A stretch of 64,000 nt of DNA from Rhodococcus sp. 14-2483-1-2 (GTDB lineage: Bacteria > Actinomycetota > Actinomycetes > Mycobacteriales > Mycobacteriaceae). This document shows positions 35,647 to 43,308 of the stretch, one piece after another. The notes below the pieces were generated by a model. It was given only the letters and a program-made list of their open reading frames with translations. It had not been told where the DNA came from and did no database searches. The translations under genes were made by a program, and so were the position numbers. The stretch lies in the NCBI RefSeq assembly GCF_002259405.1, contig NZ_NPFW01000008.1, positions 1-64,000 on the forward strand. The letters are read 5' to 3'. The first letter of the stretch is position 1; each line of letters starts with the position of its first letter.

Positions 35647-36211
35647 TCACCGGGCGGGCTCGGGCAGAGGATGTCCGCGCTCGCTCATGACGGCACGCAC
35701 CCGGTCGGGGTAGGTTTCGACGTTGAGTTTCACTCCCGGCGCGTCGGCCGACTTCACCAGATCCAACACCTCGGTGAGGGTCGGCATGCGAGCGCCGGGG
35801 ACGCGTCGTTGCTCCGGATAGTCCGTGAGCGGTAGGGCTCCGCAATCGAGAGTACGAATCTGCGCGAGTGTCAGTGTGTTCACGAACTTCCCGACGTACG
35901 GAAACTTGGGATCCCCCGGTGTGAGCGAACCGGTATCGACGCATTTGCTGTCCGAGACCCTGCGGTCGTGGGTGACGATCGCGATGCCGTCCTCGGTGAT
36001 TCGAGTGTCCGGTTCGAGGGTGCTCACCCCGAGTTGCATTGCGTTGGTGAACGATTCGATCGTGCTCTCGGTGACCAAGCCGAGACCGCCGCGATGGGCC
36101 TGCAGATCGAAACGACCCGAGCGGGGTCGGGTCCGCCGCCGAGTCCGTTCCGCACCCCGTCAACACCGCGGGGGGAACGCACACCAGGGGCAAGTACCGA
36201 CCGAATCGCAT
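35647..36211 (-). pseudogene. Decayed glycerophosphodiester phosphodiesterase (frameshift, C-terminal truncation)
   Basis: One frame from 36211 encodes a lipoprotein/secretion signal (MRFGRYLPLVCVPPAVLTGCGTDS...). Around 36110-36125 homology jumps to another frame: FDLQAHRGGLGLVTESTIESF...LEPDTRITEDGIAIVTHD, the GDPD catalytic signature (HRGG and ExD, HD). After LNVET the protein ends within ~25 residues, while GDPD domains continue for another ~150. The frameshift plus loss of the C-terminal half indicates a dead gene rather than a single sequencing error. Confidence 0.75.
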
Positions 36212-36222
36212 GCTCGACGAGG

Positions 36223-36783
36223 CTACGGAAGGTCGGTGTCCACCCGGGCCTCTCGCAGTGAGCTCCCGGCACCCTGCAGGTAGACCGAGATCGGTAATTG
36301 CAGCGCTGCAACATCTTTCGATACTCGACGGCCGAACATCACATCGGCCATCAGACCCTCGCAGAGCGAGACCAGACCGTCTCCGTGCGCGGGATCGACG
36401 AACAACGCCCGCGCCCGTTCGAGCGAGAAGAAGGACAGAGCGAGCAGGTCCCGAACATCCTGCGCGACAGCAGGATCCAGCATCAACGCGGACCGGGCCC
36501 GAAGGTCGATCATGCGATGAGTGAGCGCATCGTGAAGATACCGCGCGACGACCGTGGCGACATCACTCTCGGTTCCGGCGATATCCATGAACGTCTCGCG
36601 CGAACGCTCGACGAGTCGTGCGGCAACCGCCGCCAGTAGGTCGGACTTCGTGCGGAAGTAGTAGGACGTCGACCCTGCCGGGTAGTCGAGCGCCGAATCG
36701 ATCGCCCGATGCGTCAGTGCGCGCAGGCCGTCTCGGGCGATGACCTCGAGCGCCGTATCTGCGATTGCGGTTCGGCGATCCAT
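36223..36783 (-). CDS. TetR-family regulator
   Basis: 186 aa from the ATG at 36783 (an upstream in-frame ATG would add six residues). HTH: TAIADTALEVIARDGLRALTHRAIDSALDYPAGSTSYYFRTKSDLL. C-terminal TetR_C-like helices. Divergent from zapE, with a 16-bp palindrome between. Likely autorepressed; whether it controls zapE is inferred from the operator position. Confidence 0.85.
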   Translation of the reverse strand: MDRRTAIADTALEVIARDGLRALTHRAIDSALDYPAGSTSYYFRTKSDLLAAVAARLVERSRETFMDIAGTESDVATVVARYLHDALTHRMIDLRARSALMLDPAVAQDVRDLLALSFFSLERARALFVDPAHGDGLVSLCEGLMADVMFGRRVSKDVAALQLPISVYLQGAGSSLREARVDTDLP

Positions 36784-36804
36784 GATCGTGACCCTACACA
36801 CTCA

Positions 36805-36836
36805 CTCTACAAAAGTAGAGGATGGCGGCGTACGGT
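36805..36836. promoter_or_regulatory. TetR operator and zapE -10
   Basis: CTCTAC-AAAA-GTAGAG (36805-36820) is a perfect palindrome. TACGGT (36831-36836) is 7 nt before the zapE ATG with no Shine-Dalgarno, so zapE appears leaderless and the palindrome sits over its -35 region. Confidence 0.62.
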
Positions 36837-36843
36837 TCGAGCC

Positions 36844-37866
36844 ATGAGGCCGATCGCCCCGCCACACACATTCGACGCCGACTTCACCCTCGACGACGCC
36901 CAAGCATCGGCCGCCGACGTACTCTCGACCCCCGGCACAGAGGGCGTCTACCTGTGGGGTCCGGTCGGCCGCGGCAAGACCTGGCTGCTCGACGCCTACT
37001 TCGCCGGTGCCGAGACAACCGCGAAGAAACGCGTCCACTTCCATGCCTTCTTTCGCGACCTGCACGCTGCGTACTTTCGGCACCGCTTCTCGATCGACGC
37101 GGCCATCGACGACATCCTCTCGACTGACGACACCGGAGTGCAGGCCGAACTGCTGTGCTTCGACGAATTCCACGTCCACGACATCGGCGACGCCCGACTC
37201 ATCACGCGGATGCTCGACGCCCTGTTCGTCCGCGGGGTGGCTCTGGTCGTCACCTCCAACTACGCCCCCGACGATCTGCTGCCCAATCCGCTGTACCACC
37301 CGACCTTCGTTCCGACGATCGAGAAGCTGAAGAAAAATCTCGAGGTGATCTGCGTCGACGGTCCCGTCGATTACCGTGCCGCCGGCACGAGCGGTTCGCG
37401 ATTCGCGTCGGGAAGTTGGAGTCTGCAGGAGCGGAGCCTGCGGAGTGACCAGAAAAAGCAGGAGCGGAGCCTGCGGAGTGACCGAACTGGCCTGCAGTCG
37501 GGCATCGGCGGTCGCACCTTTGCCGATCTGTGCTGCACCGCTCGTTCGACGGGTGACTACCTTCGGCTGTTCGAGGAGACAACCAGCTTGACCGTCACCG
37601 AGGTGCCCGCACTGTCGACTGTCGACGAGTTCACTGCTCAGCGGTTCGCGAATCTGGTGGACGTCGCCTACGACCGCGATGTGCGGGTCGACTTCCACGC
37701 CCTCGTCCCGCTGGATGAATTCGCCGTCGGATGTTCGGGTCTCGACACCGATCGATTGGTCAGCAGGCTCAGTGAATTGGGATCTTCCGTGCGCACCGAC
37801 ATGGCTACGGCCACATCGTCTCGAGCATCGTTCGATTGCCGCCGTCCGCCTTCGCTCGGTACATGA
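36844..37866 (+). CDS. zapE: ZapE/AFG1-family ATPase with repeat-derived insertion
   Basis: 340 aa P-loop ATPase. Walker A GPVGRGKTW, Walker B LLCFDEFHVHD, sensor VVTSNYAPDDL and the family's NPLYHPTFVPTIE. ZapE is tied to cell division in E. coli and AFG1 to mitochondrial protein quality control. Around residues 195-213 the sequence QERSLRSDQKKQERSLRSD is encoded by two tandem copies of the dispersed repeat (37426-37483), an in-frame insertion. The last 20 codons overlap the convergent GGDEF gene by 62 bp. Confidence 0.85.
   Translation: MRPIAPPHTFDADFTLDDAQASAADVLSTPGTEGVYLWGPVGRGKTWLLDAYFAGAETTAKKRVHFHAFFRDLHAAYFRHRFSIDAAIDDILSTDDTGVQAELLCFDEFHVHDIGDARLITRMLDALFVRGVALVVTSNYAPDDLLPNPLYHPTFVPTIEKLKKNLEVICVDGPVDYRAAGTSGSRFASGSWSLQERSLRSDQKKQERSLRSDRTGLQSGIGGRTFADLCCTARSTGDYLRLFEETTSLTVTEVPALSTVDEFTAQRFANLVDVAYDRDVRVDFHALVPLDEFAVGCSGLDTDRLVSRLSELGSSVRTDMATATSSRASFDCRRPPSLGT
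37426..37483 (+). repeat. Dispersed repeat, two tandem copies inside zapE
   Basis: Copies at 37426-37450 and 37459-37483 are identical over 25 bp (core GAGCCTGCGG) and are spaced 33 bp apart, a multiple of three, so zapE stays open. 23 bp of the unit are identical to the copy at 25064-25086; related copies are at 39639 and 61724. Confidence 0.85.
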
Positions 37867-39082
37867 GGGAGTCCGCCACGCGCGTCGCATCGTTGACCAC
37901 GTCGACCCCTGCGGTCCACGCATCGGAATCGGGAGCGATCACGACTGCGCCGGCGCTCACTGTGACCGGTATCGGATCCGAGCGATTCGTCAGGGTGCCG
38001 CTCACCTCCGCCACCAGCTCACACAGTTGTTCTGCCTCGCCGACGAGGACGGCTACGAACTCCTCGCCCCCTGTTCTCGCCACCACCCCCGACGTGCCGA
38101 GGTGGTCGCGGAGACGGTCGGCAACGAGGACGATGACGGCGTCGCCCTGGTCGTGTCCGTAGCGGTCGTTGACGCTCTTGAACCGATCGATGTCGACGAG
38201 AACGAGGACGAGCGCCAGCTGCTCGCCGTGAGCGACCGTCCACAGGTCTTCGATGGCATTCTGCAGTCCGCGTCTGTTCTTCAAGCGAGTCAGCGGATCG
38301 ATTTCGGATTGCCGTGCGTCCTCGCACACCAACGACCAGGCGATCTGGGCGAAGATCGGGACACCCGACGTCGCACCTCCTGCGACCAGCACTGCGGCGA
38401 TCGCATCCCATGGACCCCACAAACCCTGCGTGTACGCGACCACTCCGATGTAGACGATCACCAGATTGGCGAACACCAGGTGAGCGACAAGCAGCCTCGG
38501 TCCGAGAAAGAAGGTGCACATCGACCCTGTCAGCGCGAAGAGGAACGTGCCGATCAGCGCCGACGTGGGTACATCGAGAAGAATCACCGACGCAAGCCCG
38601 ACGTCGCCGAACACCAGGAACGCCACCACCTGCCACTTACGATCCGGCAGCGGCCCGACGAGCAACCACACGATCGTGGCGAACTGCAGAACCAGGATGA
38701 AGAGTACGTAGGCAACAGGACCCGATCCGGTCGGCCCGTTCGGCGAGGCCAGCATCAGGATCGATACGACGGCGTACAGGGCCACACAGCTGGCGAACAC
38801 GACTCGGATCAATCGGTGCAGCGGACGAGTCGACTTGTGCACGAAGATCCAGTCGAAATCGTGCGGAGCAGCGAACCAGTGGCGAAGAACCTGAGCTGCA
38901 CTGGGCTGGGGTCCGAGCGGCGGAACGGTGGTACTCGGGATCGACCTCGGCGGCAGGAGTGGGGTCGACCGTTTGCGGTGGCGACTCCGTGTCGCGCCGT
39001 GCGCCCGCACCGAACGTGGTCGTAGGGACGCATTCGATCGCTCGCTGTGCCGCGCTACGGGCGATCGAAAGTCTTCGTGCAT
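37805..39082 (-). CDS. Membrane-anchored diguanylate cyclase (GGDEF domain)
   Basis: 425 aa from the ATG at 39082 (RBS AAGGGAG). About six transmembrane helices lie at ~75-255, then a GGDEF domain (DPLTRLKNRRGLQNAIEDL..., DIDRFKSVNDRYGHDQGD, RTGGEEF). The GGEEF active site is intact, so it should make cyclic di-GMP from two GTP. No RxxD inhibitory site stands five residues before GGEEF. Start codon at 39214 would extend a basic tail but has no RBS. The leader is unusually long, with a hairpin at 39237-39288. Confidence 0.87.
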   Translation of the reverse strand: MHEDFRSPVARHSERSNASLRPRSVRAHGATRSRHRKRSTPLLPPRSIPSTTVPPLGPQPSAAQVLRHWFAAPHDFDWIFVHKSTRPLHRLIRVVFASCVALYAVVSILMLASPNGPTGSGPVAYVLFILVLQFATIVWLLVGPLPDRKWQVVAFLVFGDVGLASVILLDVPTSALIGTFLFALTGSMCTFFLGPRLLVAHLVFANLVIVYIGVVAYTQGLWGPWDAIAAVLVAGGATSGVPIFAQIAWSLVCEDARQSEIDPLTRLKNRRGLQNAIEDLWTVAHGEQLALVLVLVDIDRFKSVNDRYGHDQGDAVIVLVADRLRDHLGTSGVVARTGGEEFVAVLVGEAEQLCELVAEVSGTLTNRSDPIPVTVSAGAVVIAPDSDAWTAGVDVVNDATRVADSLMYRAKADGGNRTMLETMWP

Positions 39083-39236
39083 GGGGCTCCCTTGTGAAAC
39101 GAACTGCCCAGGTCCGAAAGCGTACCGATCACCGTTTCGGCTCGCCCGAAATCCCCTGATCCGGTCTCGCCCGGCCTGCGGAGCGCTCGCCCGTCGTTCC
39201 CGCGACCGATGCACGCCTTTCCCCTACAGACAAAGG

Positions 39237-39288
39237 GAGACACCCACTACTGACGGCGGTCGGGGGCGACAGCAGTAGCGGGTGTCTC
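39237..39288. other. Imperfect hairpin in GGDEF / 39381 divergent region
   Basis: GAGACACCC-A-CTACTG (39237-39252) pairs with CAGTAG-C-GGGTGTCTC (39273-39288), one mismatch, 20-nt loop. It lies ~155 nt upstream of the GGDEF start and ~92 nt upstream of the next plus-strand gene. No T-run on either side. The rest of 39083-39380 shows no recognisable feature; no known riboswitch matches by eye. Confidence 0.5.
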
Positions 39289-39380
39289 ACTGTTCATTCG
39301 CAGCCCCCCTCGAGGTGGATGGGTACCGGATGGGAAATTTTTCCGAAGATTTTTCACGACCCGAGGAATAGCCTGTGACC

Positions 39381-39785
39381 ATGCCTTTCACAGCAGCGAA
39401 TCACTACGACTTCACCGGCGACGACATCACCGGGACCCTCGATGCCCACCGATCCGCCGGCGTCTGGGCGGCGCAACTCGTTCTGAGCGGGCAGACGCTG
39501 GAGTCCACCGACGTCACCCGATCGGACCTGGGATTCGAGGTTCGCACCGTCGTAGAAAATCTGTCGGACGGTAACCGGACCCACCTGCTGGTCGTGTTGC
39601 CGCGCGTCACAATCGACCCCGACGACGGCCAGGTCTCGGGTCGTTCCGCAGGCTCCACTCCGGCCGTCACCTTCACCTCCTACGCGGTGCTGTATACGGT
39701 CCACGGTGGATCGAACGAGGTACACGGTGCGGTCGAGGCCTACGACGTGCGACTGCTGAGCGGAACCGCGTCACTCGTCCGGTGA
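39381..39785 (+). CDS. Conserved hypothetical protein
   Basis: 134 aa from the ATG at 39381. A TAGCCT (39369-39374) stands 6 nt before it with no RBS, favouring a leaderless mRNA and this ATG over the GTG two codons upstream. Predicted mostly beta strands; no signal peptide, no membrane helix, no motif I recognise. A variant of the dispersed repeat (39639-39661) is part of the coding sequence, giving SGRSAGSTPAV. Confidence 0.55.
   Translation: MPFTAANHYDFTGDDITGTLDAHRSAGVWAAQLVLSGQTLESTDVTRSDLGFEVRTVVENLSDGNRTHLLVVLPRVTIDPDDGQVSGRSAGSTPAVTFTSYAVLYTVHGGSNEVHGAVEAYDVRLLSGTASLVR
39639..39661 (-). repeat. Dispersed repeat, divergent copy
   Basis: About 20 of 23 positions match the copy at 25064-25086, including the invariant core CCGCAGGCTCC. 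Lies inside the hypothetical gene at 39381. Confidence 0.6.
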
Positions 39786-39870
39786 ACGACGTGGAATAGC
39801 GCGTGACGCGCCACCGTTGTACGACGCAGTCGATGCAAACGCATGAACTTTGTTCGGGTAGGAGCACACT

Positions 39871-40962
39871 GTGCAGTTCGGAATCTTCACCGTCGGAGAC
39901 GTCACCACCGACCCCACGACGGGAGTGACGCCCACCGAACACGAGCACATCCGGTCGATGGTCACCATCGCCAAGCACGCCGAAGACGTCGGGCTCGACG
40001 TCTTCGCGACCGGCGAGCACCACAACCCGCCCTTCGTGCCGTCGTCTCCCACGACCATGCTCGGCTTCATCGCCGCGCAGACCGAGAAGCTGATTCTCTC
40101 GACGTCGACCACGCTGATCACCACCAACGATCCGGTGAAGATCGCCGAGGACTACGCGATGCTGCAGCATCTCGCCGAGGGACGCGTCGACCTCATCATG
40201 GGCCGCGGCAACACCGGTCCGGTCTATCCGTGGTTCGGCCAGGACATCCGTCAGGGCATCCCGCTGGCGCTCGAGAACTACCAACTGCTCCGACGCCTGT
40301 GGACCGAGGACGTCGTGACCTGGAAGGGCAACTTCCGCACCCCGCTCGACGGGTTCACCTCCACGCCGCGACCGCTAGACGGCATTCCGCCGTTCGTCTG
40401 GCACGGCTCCATTCGCAGCCCCGAGATCGCAGAGATCGCCGCCTATCACGGTGACGGATTCTTCGCGAACAACATCTTCTGGCCGAAGGAGCACTACATC
40501 GCGCTGATCGACCTCTACCGCGAACGCTACGAGCACTACGGGCACGGGCGTGCAGACCAGGCGATCGTCGGCCTGGGCGGACAGGTGTTCATGCGCAAGA
40601 ACAGCCAGGACGCGGTGACGGAATTCCGACCGTACTTCGACAACGCTCCGGTGTACGGCCACGGCCCGAGCATGGAGGAGTTCACCGAACAGACTCCGCT
40701 GACTGTCGGATCTCCGCAGCAGGTCATCGAGAAGACCCTGGCCTTCGCGGATTTCTTCGGCGACTACCAGCGCCAACTGTTCCTGATGGACCACGCCGGA
40801 CTGCCGCTGAAGACCGTGCTCGAGCAGCTCGACATCCTGGGCGCAGATGTGGTGCCGGTGCTGCGCAAGGAATTCGCTGCCCGACGCCCGGAGGGGGTTC
40901 CGGAGAATCCTCCGACTCACGCGAGCACCCTGGCCGAACGAAACGCCCGTGTCTCGATCTAG
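39871..40962 (+). CDS. LLM-class flavin-dependent oxidoreductase
   Basis: 363 aa luciferase-like monooxygenase (TIM barrel, FMN). Family pieces: FATGEHHNPPFVPSSPTTMLGFIAAQTEKL, the loop MGRGNTGPVYPWFGQD, and GGQVFMRKNSQDA. Acts with reduced FMN from a partner reductase on an unknown substrate. GTG start with TAGGAG ahead. First in an operon with marR (14-bp overlap) and a pirin gene, an arrangement seen where a MarR protein senses phenolic or redox-active compounds. Confidence 0.85.
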   Translation: MQFGIFTVGDVTTDPTTGVTPTEHEHIRSMVTIAKHAEDVGLDVFATGEHHNPPFVPSSPTTMLGFIAAQTEKLILSTSTTLITTNDPVKIAEDYAMLQHLAEGRVDLIMGRGNTGPVYPWFGQDIRQGIPLALENYQLLRRLWTEDVVTWKGNFRTPLDGFTSTPRPLDGIPPFVWHGSIRSPEIAEIAAYHGDGFFANNIFWPKEHYIALIDLYRERYEHYGHGRADQAIVGLGGQVFMRKNSQDAVTEFRPYFDNAPVYGHGPSMEEFTEQTPLTVGSPQQVIEKTLAFADFFGDYQRQLFLMDHAGLPLKTVLEQLDILGADVVPVLRKEFAARRPEGVPENPPTHASTLAERNARVSI

Positions 40963-41401
40963 AACCGAAGCGGCAGTCGATGCCTGGGAGTCACTCTTTC
41001 GCTCCCAGGTGACGCTGATGCGACGCTTCACCGCCGAGGACATCTGGAAGCCGATCGGCGTGCGCGAGTACGACGTGTTGTTCACCTTGAGCAGCAGCCC
41101 CACTCGCGCACTCCGACTGCACGAACTCAACGAGCGGATCCTCCTGAGCCAACCGTCGCTGAGCAGGATGTGCGACCGGCTCACGGCGATGGGTTATGTT
41201 GTCCGACAGAGCGATCCGTCGGACAAGCGCGGGACGGTGATCTGCTTGACCGAGGCAGGGGCGGACCTGCAGAAATCGATCGGCCGCAAGCATGCGACAC
41301 AGATCGCACGACTGGTCGGTGGCGCACTGGACGGCCGCGAACTCGCCGAGCTCGACCGGCTCTGCACCAAGCTCCGAACCACACAGGCAGGCATCGAATG
41401 A
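40949..41401 (+). CDS. MarR-family transcriptional regulator
   Basis: 150 aa from the GTG at 40949. Winged-helix core: LRLHELNERILLSQPSLSRMCDRLTAMGYVVRQSDPSDKRGTVICLTEAGADL, including the DKR wing motif. Overlaps the LLM gene by 14 bp and the pirin gene by ATGA. Expected to repress this operon and be released by a small aromatic or oxidising ligand. Confidence 0.87.
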   Translation: MSRSRTEAAVDAWESLFRSQVTLMRRFTAEDIWKPIGVREYDVLFTLSSSPTRALRLHELNERILLSQPSLSRMCDRLTAMGYVVRQSDPSDKRGTVICLTEAGADLQKSIGRKHATQIARLVGGALDGRELAELDRLCTKLRTTQAGIE

Positions 41402-42285
41402 CCATCGAGATTCTCACCCCACGCGAGGTTCCCCTGGGCGGTCCACGCGCACTGAAGGTTCGGCGTACGCTCCCGCAGCGGCAGCGTTCACTGATCGGTG
41501 CGTGGTGCTTCGCAGACCACTACGGTCCCGACACCTCACCGATGGATGTGCCGCCACACCCGCACACCGGGCTCCAGACCGTCAGCTGGCTCTTCTCCGG
41601 CGAGATCGAACACCGCGACAGCGTCGGATCACACGCCATGGTCCGGCCCGGCGAGCTGAACCTGATGACGGCCGGCCACGGCATCAGTCACTCCGAGACC
41701 TCGACCCCGCAGACGGAAATTCTGCACGGTATGCAACTGTGGGTTGCACTTCCGGCTCGATCTCGTTTCACCGCACCGACTTTCGAGCACTACGTGCCAC
41801 AGACCCATACGAGCCAGGGGCTGACCGCACGAGTGTTCCTCGGCTCACTGCTCGGCGAGACCTCGCCGGTGGCCACGTTCACCCCACTCCTCGGAGCCGA
41901 GATCGTGCTCGACGCAGGAGCCCGCGTCACCCTCGACGTCGACCCGACGTTCGAGCACGGCGTAATAGTCGATCAGGGCACCGTGACGATGGACGAGACA
42001 GTGCTCGCCGCAGCCGATCTCGGCTACCGCGAACCGGGCGGTTCGACGCTCGATCTGCACAATCCGACCCGTGAGCCGGTGCGGATGCTGCTGCTCGGCG
42101 GACCGCCGTTCGGCGAGCAGATCGTCATGTGGTGGAACTTCGTCGGCCGCAGCCACGAGGACGTCGTCGAGTATCGGGCCGCCTACGAGCGCGGCAGCGA
42201 ACAGTTCGGCACCGTCGAGGGCTACCCGGGATCTCGACTGCACGCACCTCCGCTACCCAACAGCCGGATGCAACCGCGCGGCTGA
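41398..42285 (+). CDS. Pirin family protein
   Basis: 295 aa from the ATG at 41398 (ATGA overlap with marR). Double cupin; metal ligands in HPHTGLQTV and the HGISHSE motif. Pirins include quercetinases and redox sensors. C-terminal lobe contains GGPPFGEQIVMWWNFVGRSHEDV, typical of the family. The partnership with a MarR regulator and flavin oxidoreductase suggests handling of an aromatic or quinone-like compound (inferred). Confidence 0.87.
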   Translation: MTIEILTPREVPLGGPRALKVRRTLPQRQRSLIGAWCFADHYGPDTSPMDVPPHPHTGLQTVSWLFSGEIEHRDSVGSHAMVRPGELNLMTAGHGISHSETSTPQTEILHGMQLWVALPARSRFTAPTFEHYVPQTHTSQGLTARVFLGSLLGETSPVATFTPLLGAEIVLDAGARVTLDVDPTFEHGVIVDQGTVTMDETVLAAADLGYREPGGSTLDLHNPTREPVRMLLLGGPPFGEQIVMWWNFVGRSHEDVVEYRAAYERGSEQFGTVEGYPGSRLHAPPLPNSRMQPRG

Positions 42286-42294
42286 ATTGTTCTG

Positions 42295-43308
42295 CTACGC
42301 AGCAGGAGCCGTGGGCAGTACCCGTTTGATGACGTCGGTGAGCGTGACGATGCCGAGGAACTGCCCGCCGGTCTCGACGACCGCGAGCTGCACGCTGCGG
42401 TTTCGCATCTGCCGTAGCAATTCGTACACCGGTGTCGATCCGTCGACCGAGTAGGCCTCCCGTGCGTAATCGGCGGCCGGTTCACCGACGTCGGCCAGCA
42501 ACGTGTCCCGCACGTGGACGACGCCGGGCGTCGCGCCGGAGCTGTCGGTGAGCAGTACCCGAAGGTGACCTGAGCGCAACGCCGCCTCCTGCACATCGGA
42601 GACAGTGGCACCGTGCGGCACCGAGGTCGCCCGGGAGTCGAGCACCGTGATCTTGTCGACGGTCAGTGTCTCGAGTTCGATCACCCGGGTGATCTGGGTC
42701 TGCAGTTCCGGTTCCAGCACACCGACCTGCGACGAGTACTCGACCAGGTTGCGGATGGTCTCCGCATCGCGACCGCCGACCGCGGCGTTCTCGACCGGTT
42801 CCACTCCCGACCGTTGGACGAGCGTGTTGGCGATCTTGTTGACCCACACCAGGAACAGCCGGAAGGGGCGGATGAACGCCCGAGACGGCAACCCGATGAT
42901 GGTGGCAGCGAGTTCGGGGTGCGCGATGGCCCAGGACTTCGGGGCCATCTCACCGATCACCAGATGCAGGAAGGTGACGACCAACAGCGACAGCGCGAAC
43001 GCGGCGGTTCCGGCCAACCAGCCCGGCACACCCCACGAGGTGAACACCGGACCGAGCCAGGAATCGACGGCGGGTTTGGTGACGGCACCGAGCGCGAAGG
43101 TGCAGGCCGTGATGCCCAGCTGCGCGCCCGCCAGCATGATCGTCAACTCGTTCATTCCGCGCAGCGCCGCCCGCACCGATCGGCTCGTGCCTGCCTTCTC
43201 CTCCAGTCGATGCCTGCGGGCACCGAGCAGCGCGAACTCGATGACGACGAAGAACGCACTCAGCGCGATGAGCACTACCGTCACCGCGACCACGACCCAC
43301 GCGTTCAT
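42295..43308 (-). CDS. CNNM/CBS-domain membrane protein (hemolysin C/CorC-like), short paralogue
   Basis: 337 aa. N-terminal DUF21/CNNM domain ~1-190 with about four helices, followed by a CBS pair ~200-330. No C-terminal CorC_HlyC domain, unlike its neighbour. CNNM proteins are linked to Mg2+ (or Co2+) efflux. Its ATG overlaps the stop of the longer paralogue (ATGA), so the two are co-translated and may form a heteromer. Confidence 0.83.
   Translation of the reverse strand: MNAWVVVAVTVVLIALSAFFVVIEFALLGARRHRLEEKAGTSRSVRAALRGMNELTIMLAGAQLGITACTFALGAVTKPAVDSWLGPVFTSWGVPGWLAGTAAFALSLLVVTFLHLVIGEMAPKSWAIAHPELAATIIGLPSRAFIRPFRLFLVWVNKIANTLVQRSGVEPVENAAVGGRDAETIRNLVEYSSQVGVLEPELQTQITRVIELETLTVDKITVLDSRATSVPHGATVSDVQEAALRSGHLRVLLTDSSGATPGVVHVRDTLLADVGEPAADYAREAYSVDGSTPVYELLRQMRNRSVQLAVVETGGQFLGIVTLTDVIKRVLPTAPAA

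Noticed and set aside
39083-39380. c-di-GMP or c-di-AMP riboswitch upstream of the GGDEF gene
   Set aside because: Looked for GEMM and ydaO consensus blocks; none recognised. Only an unassigned hairpin remains.
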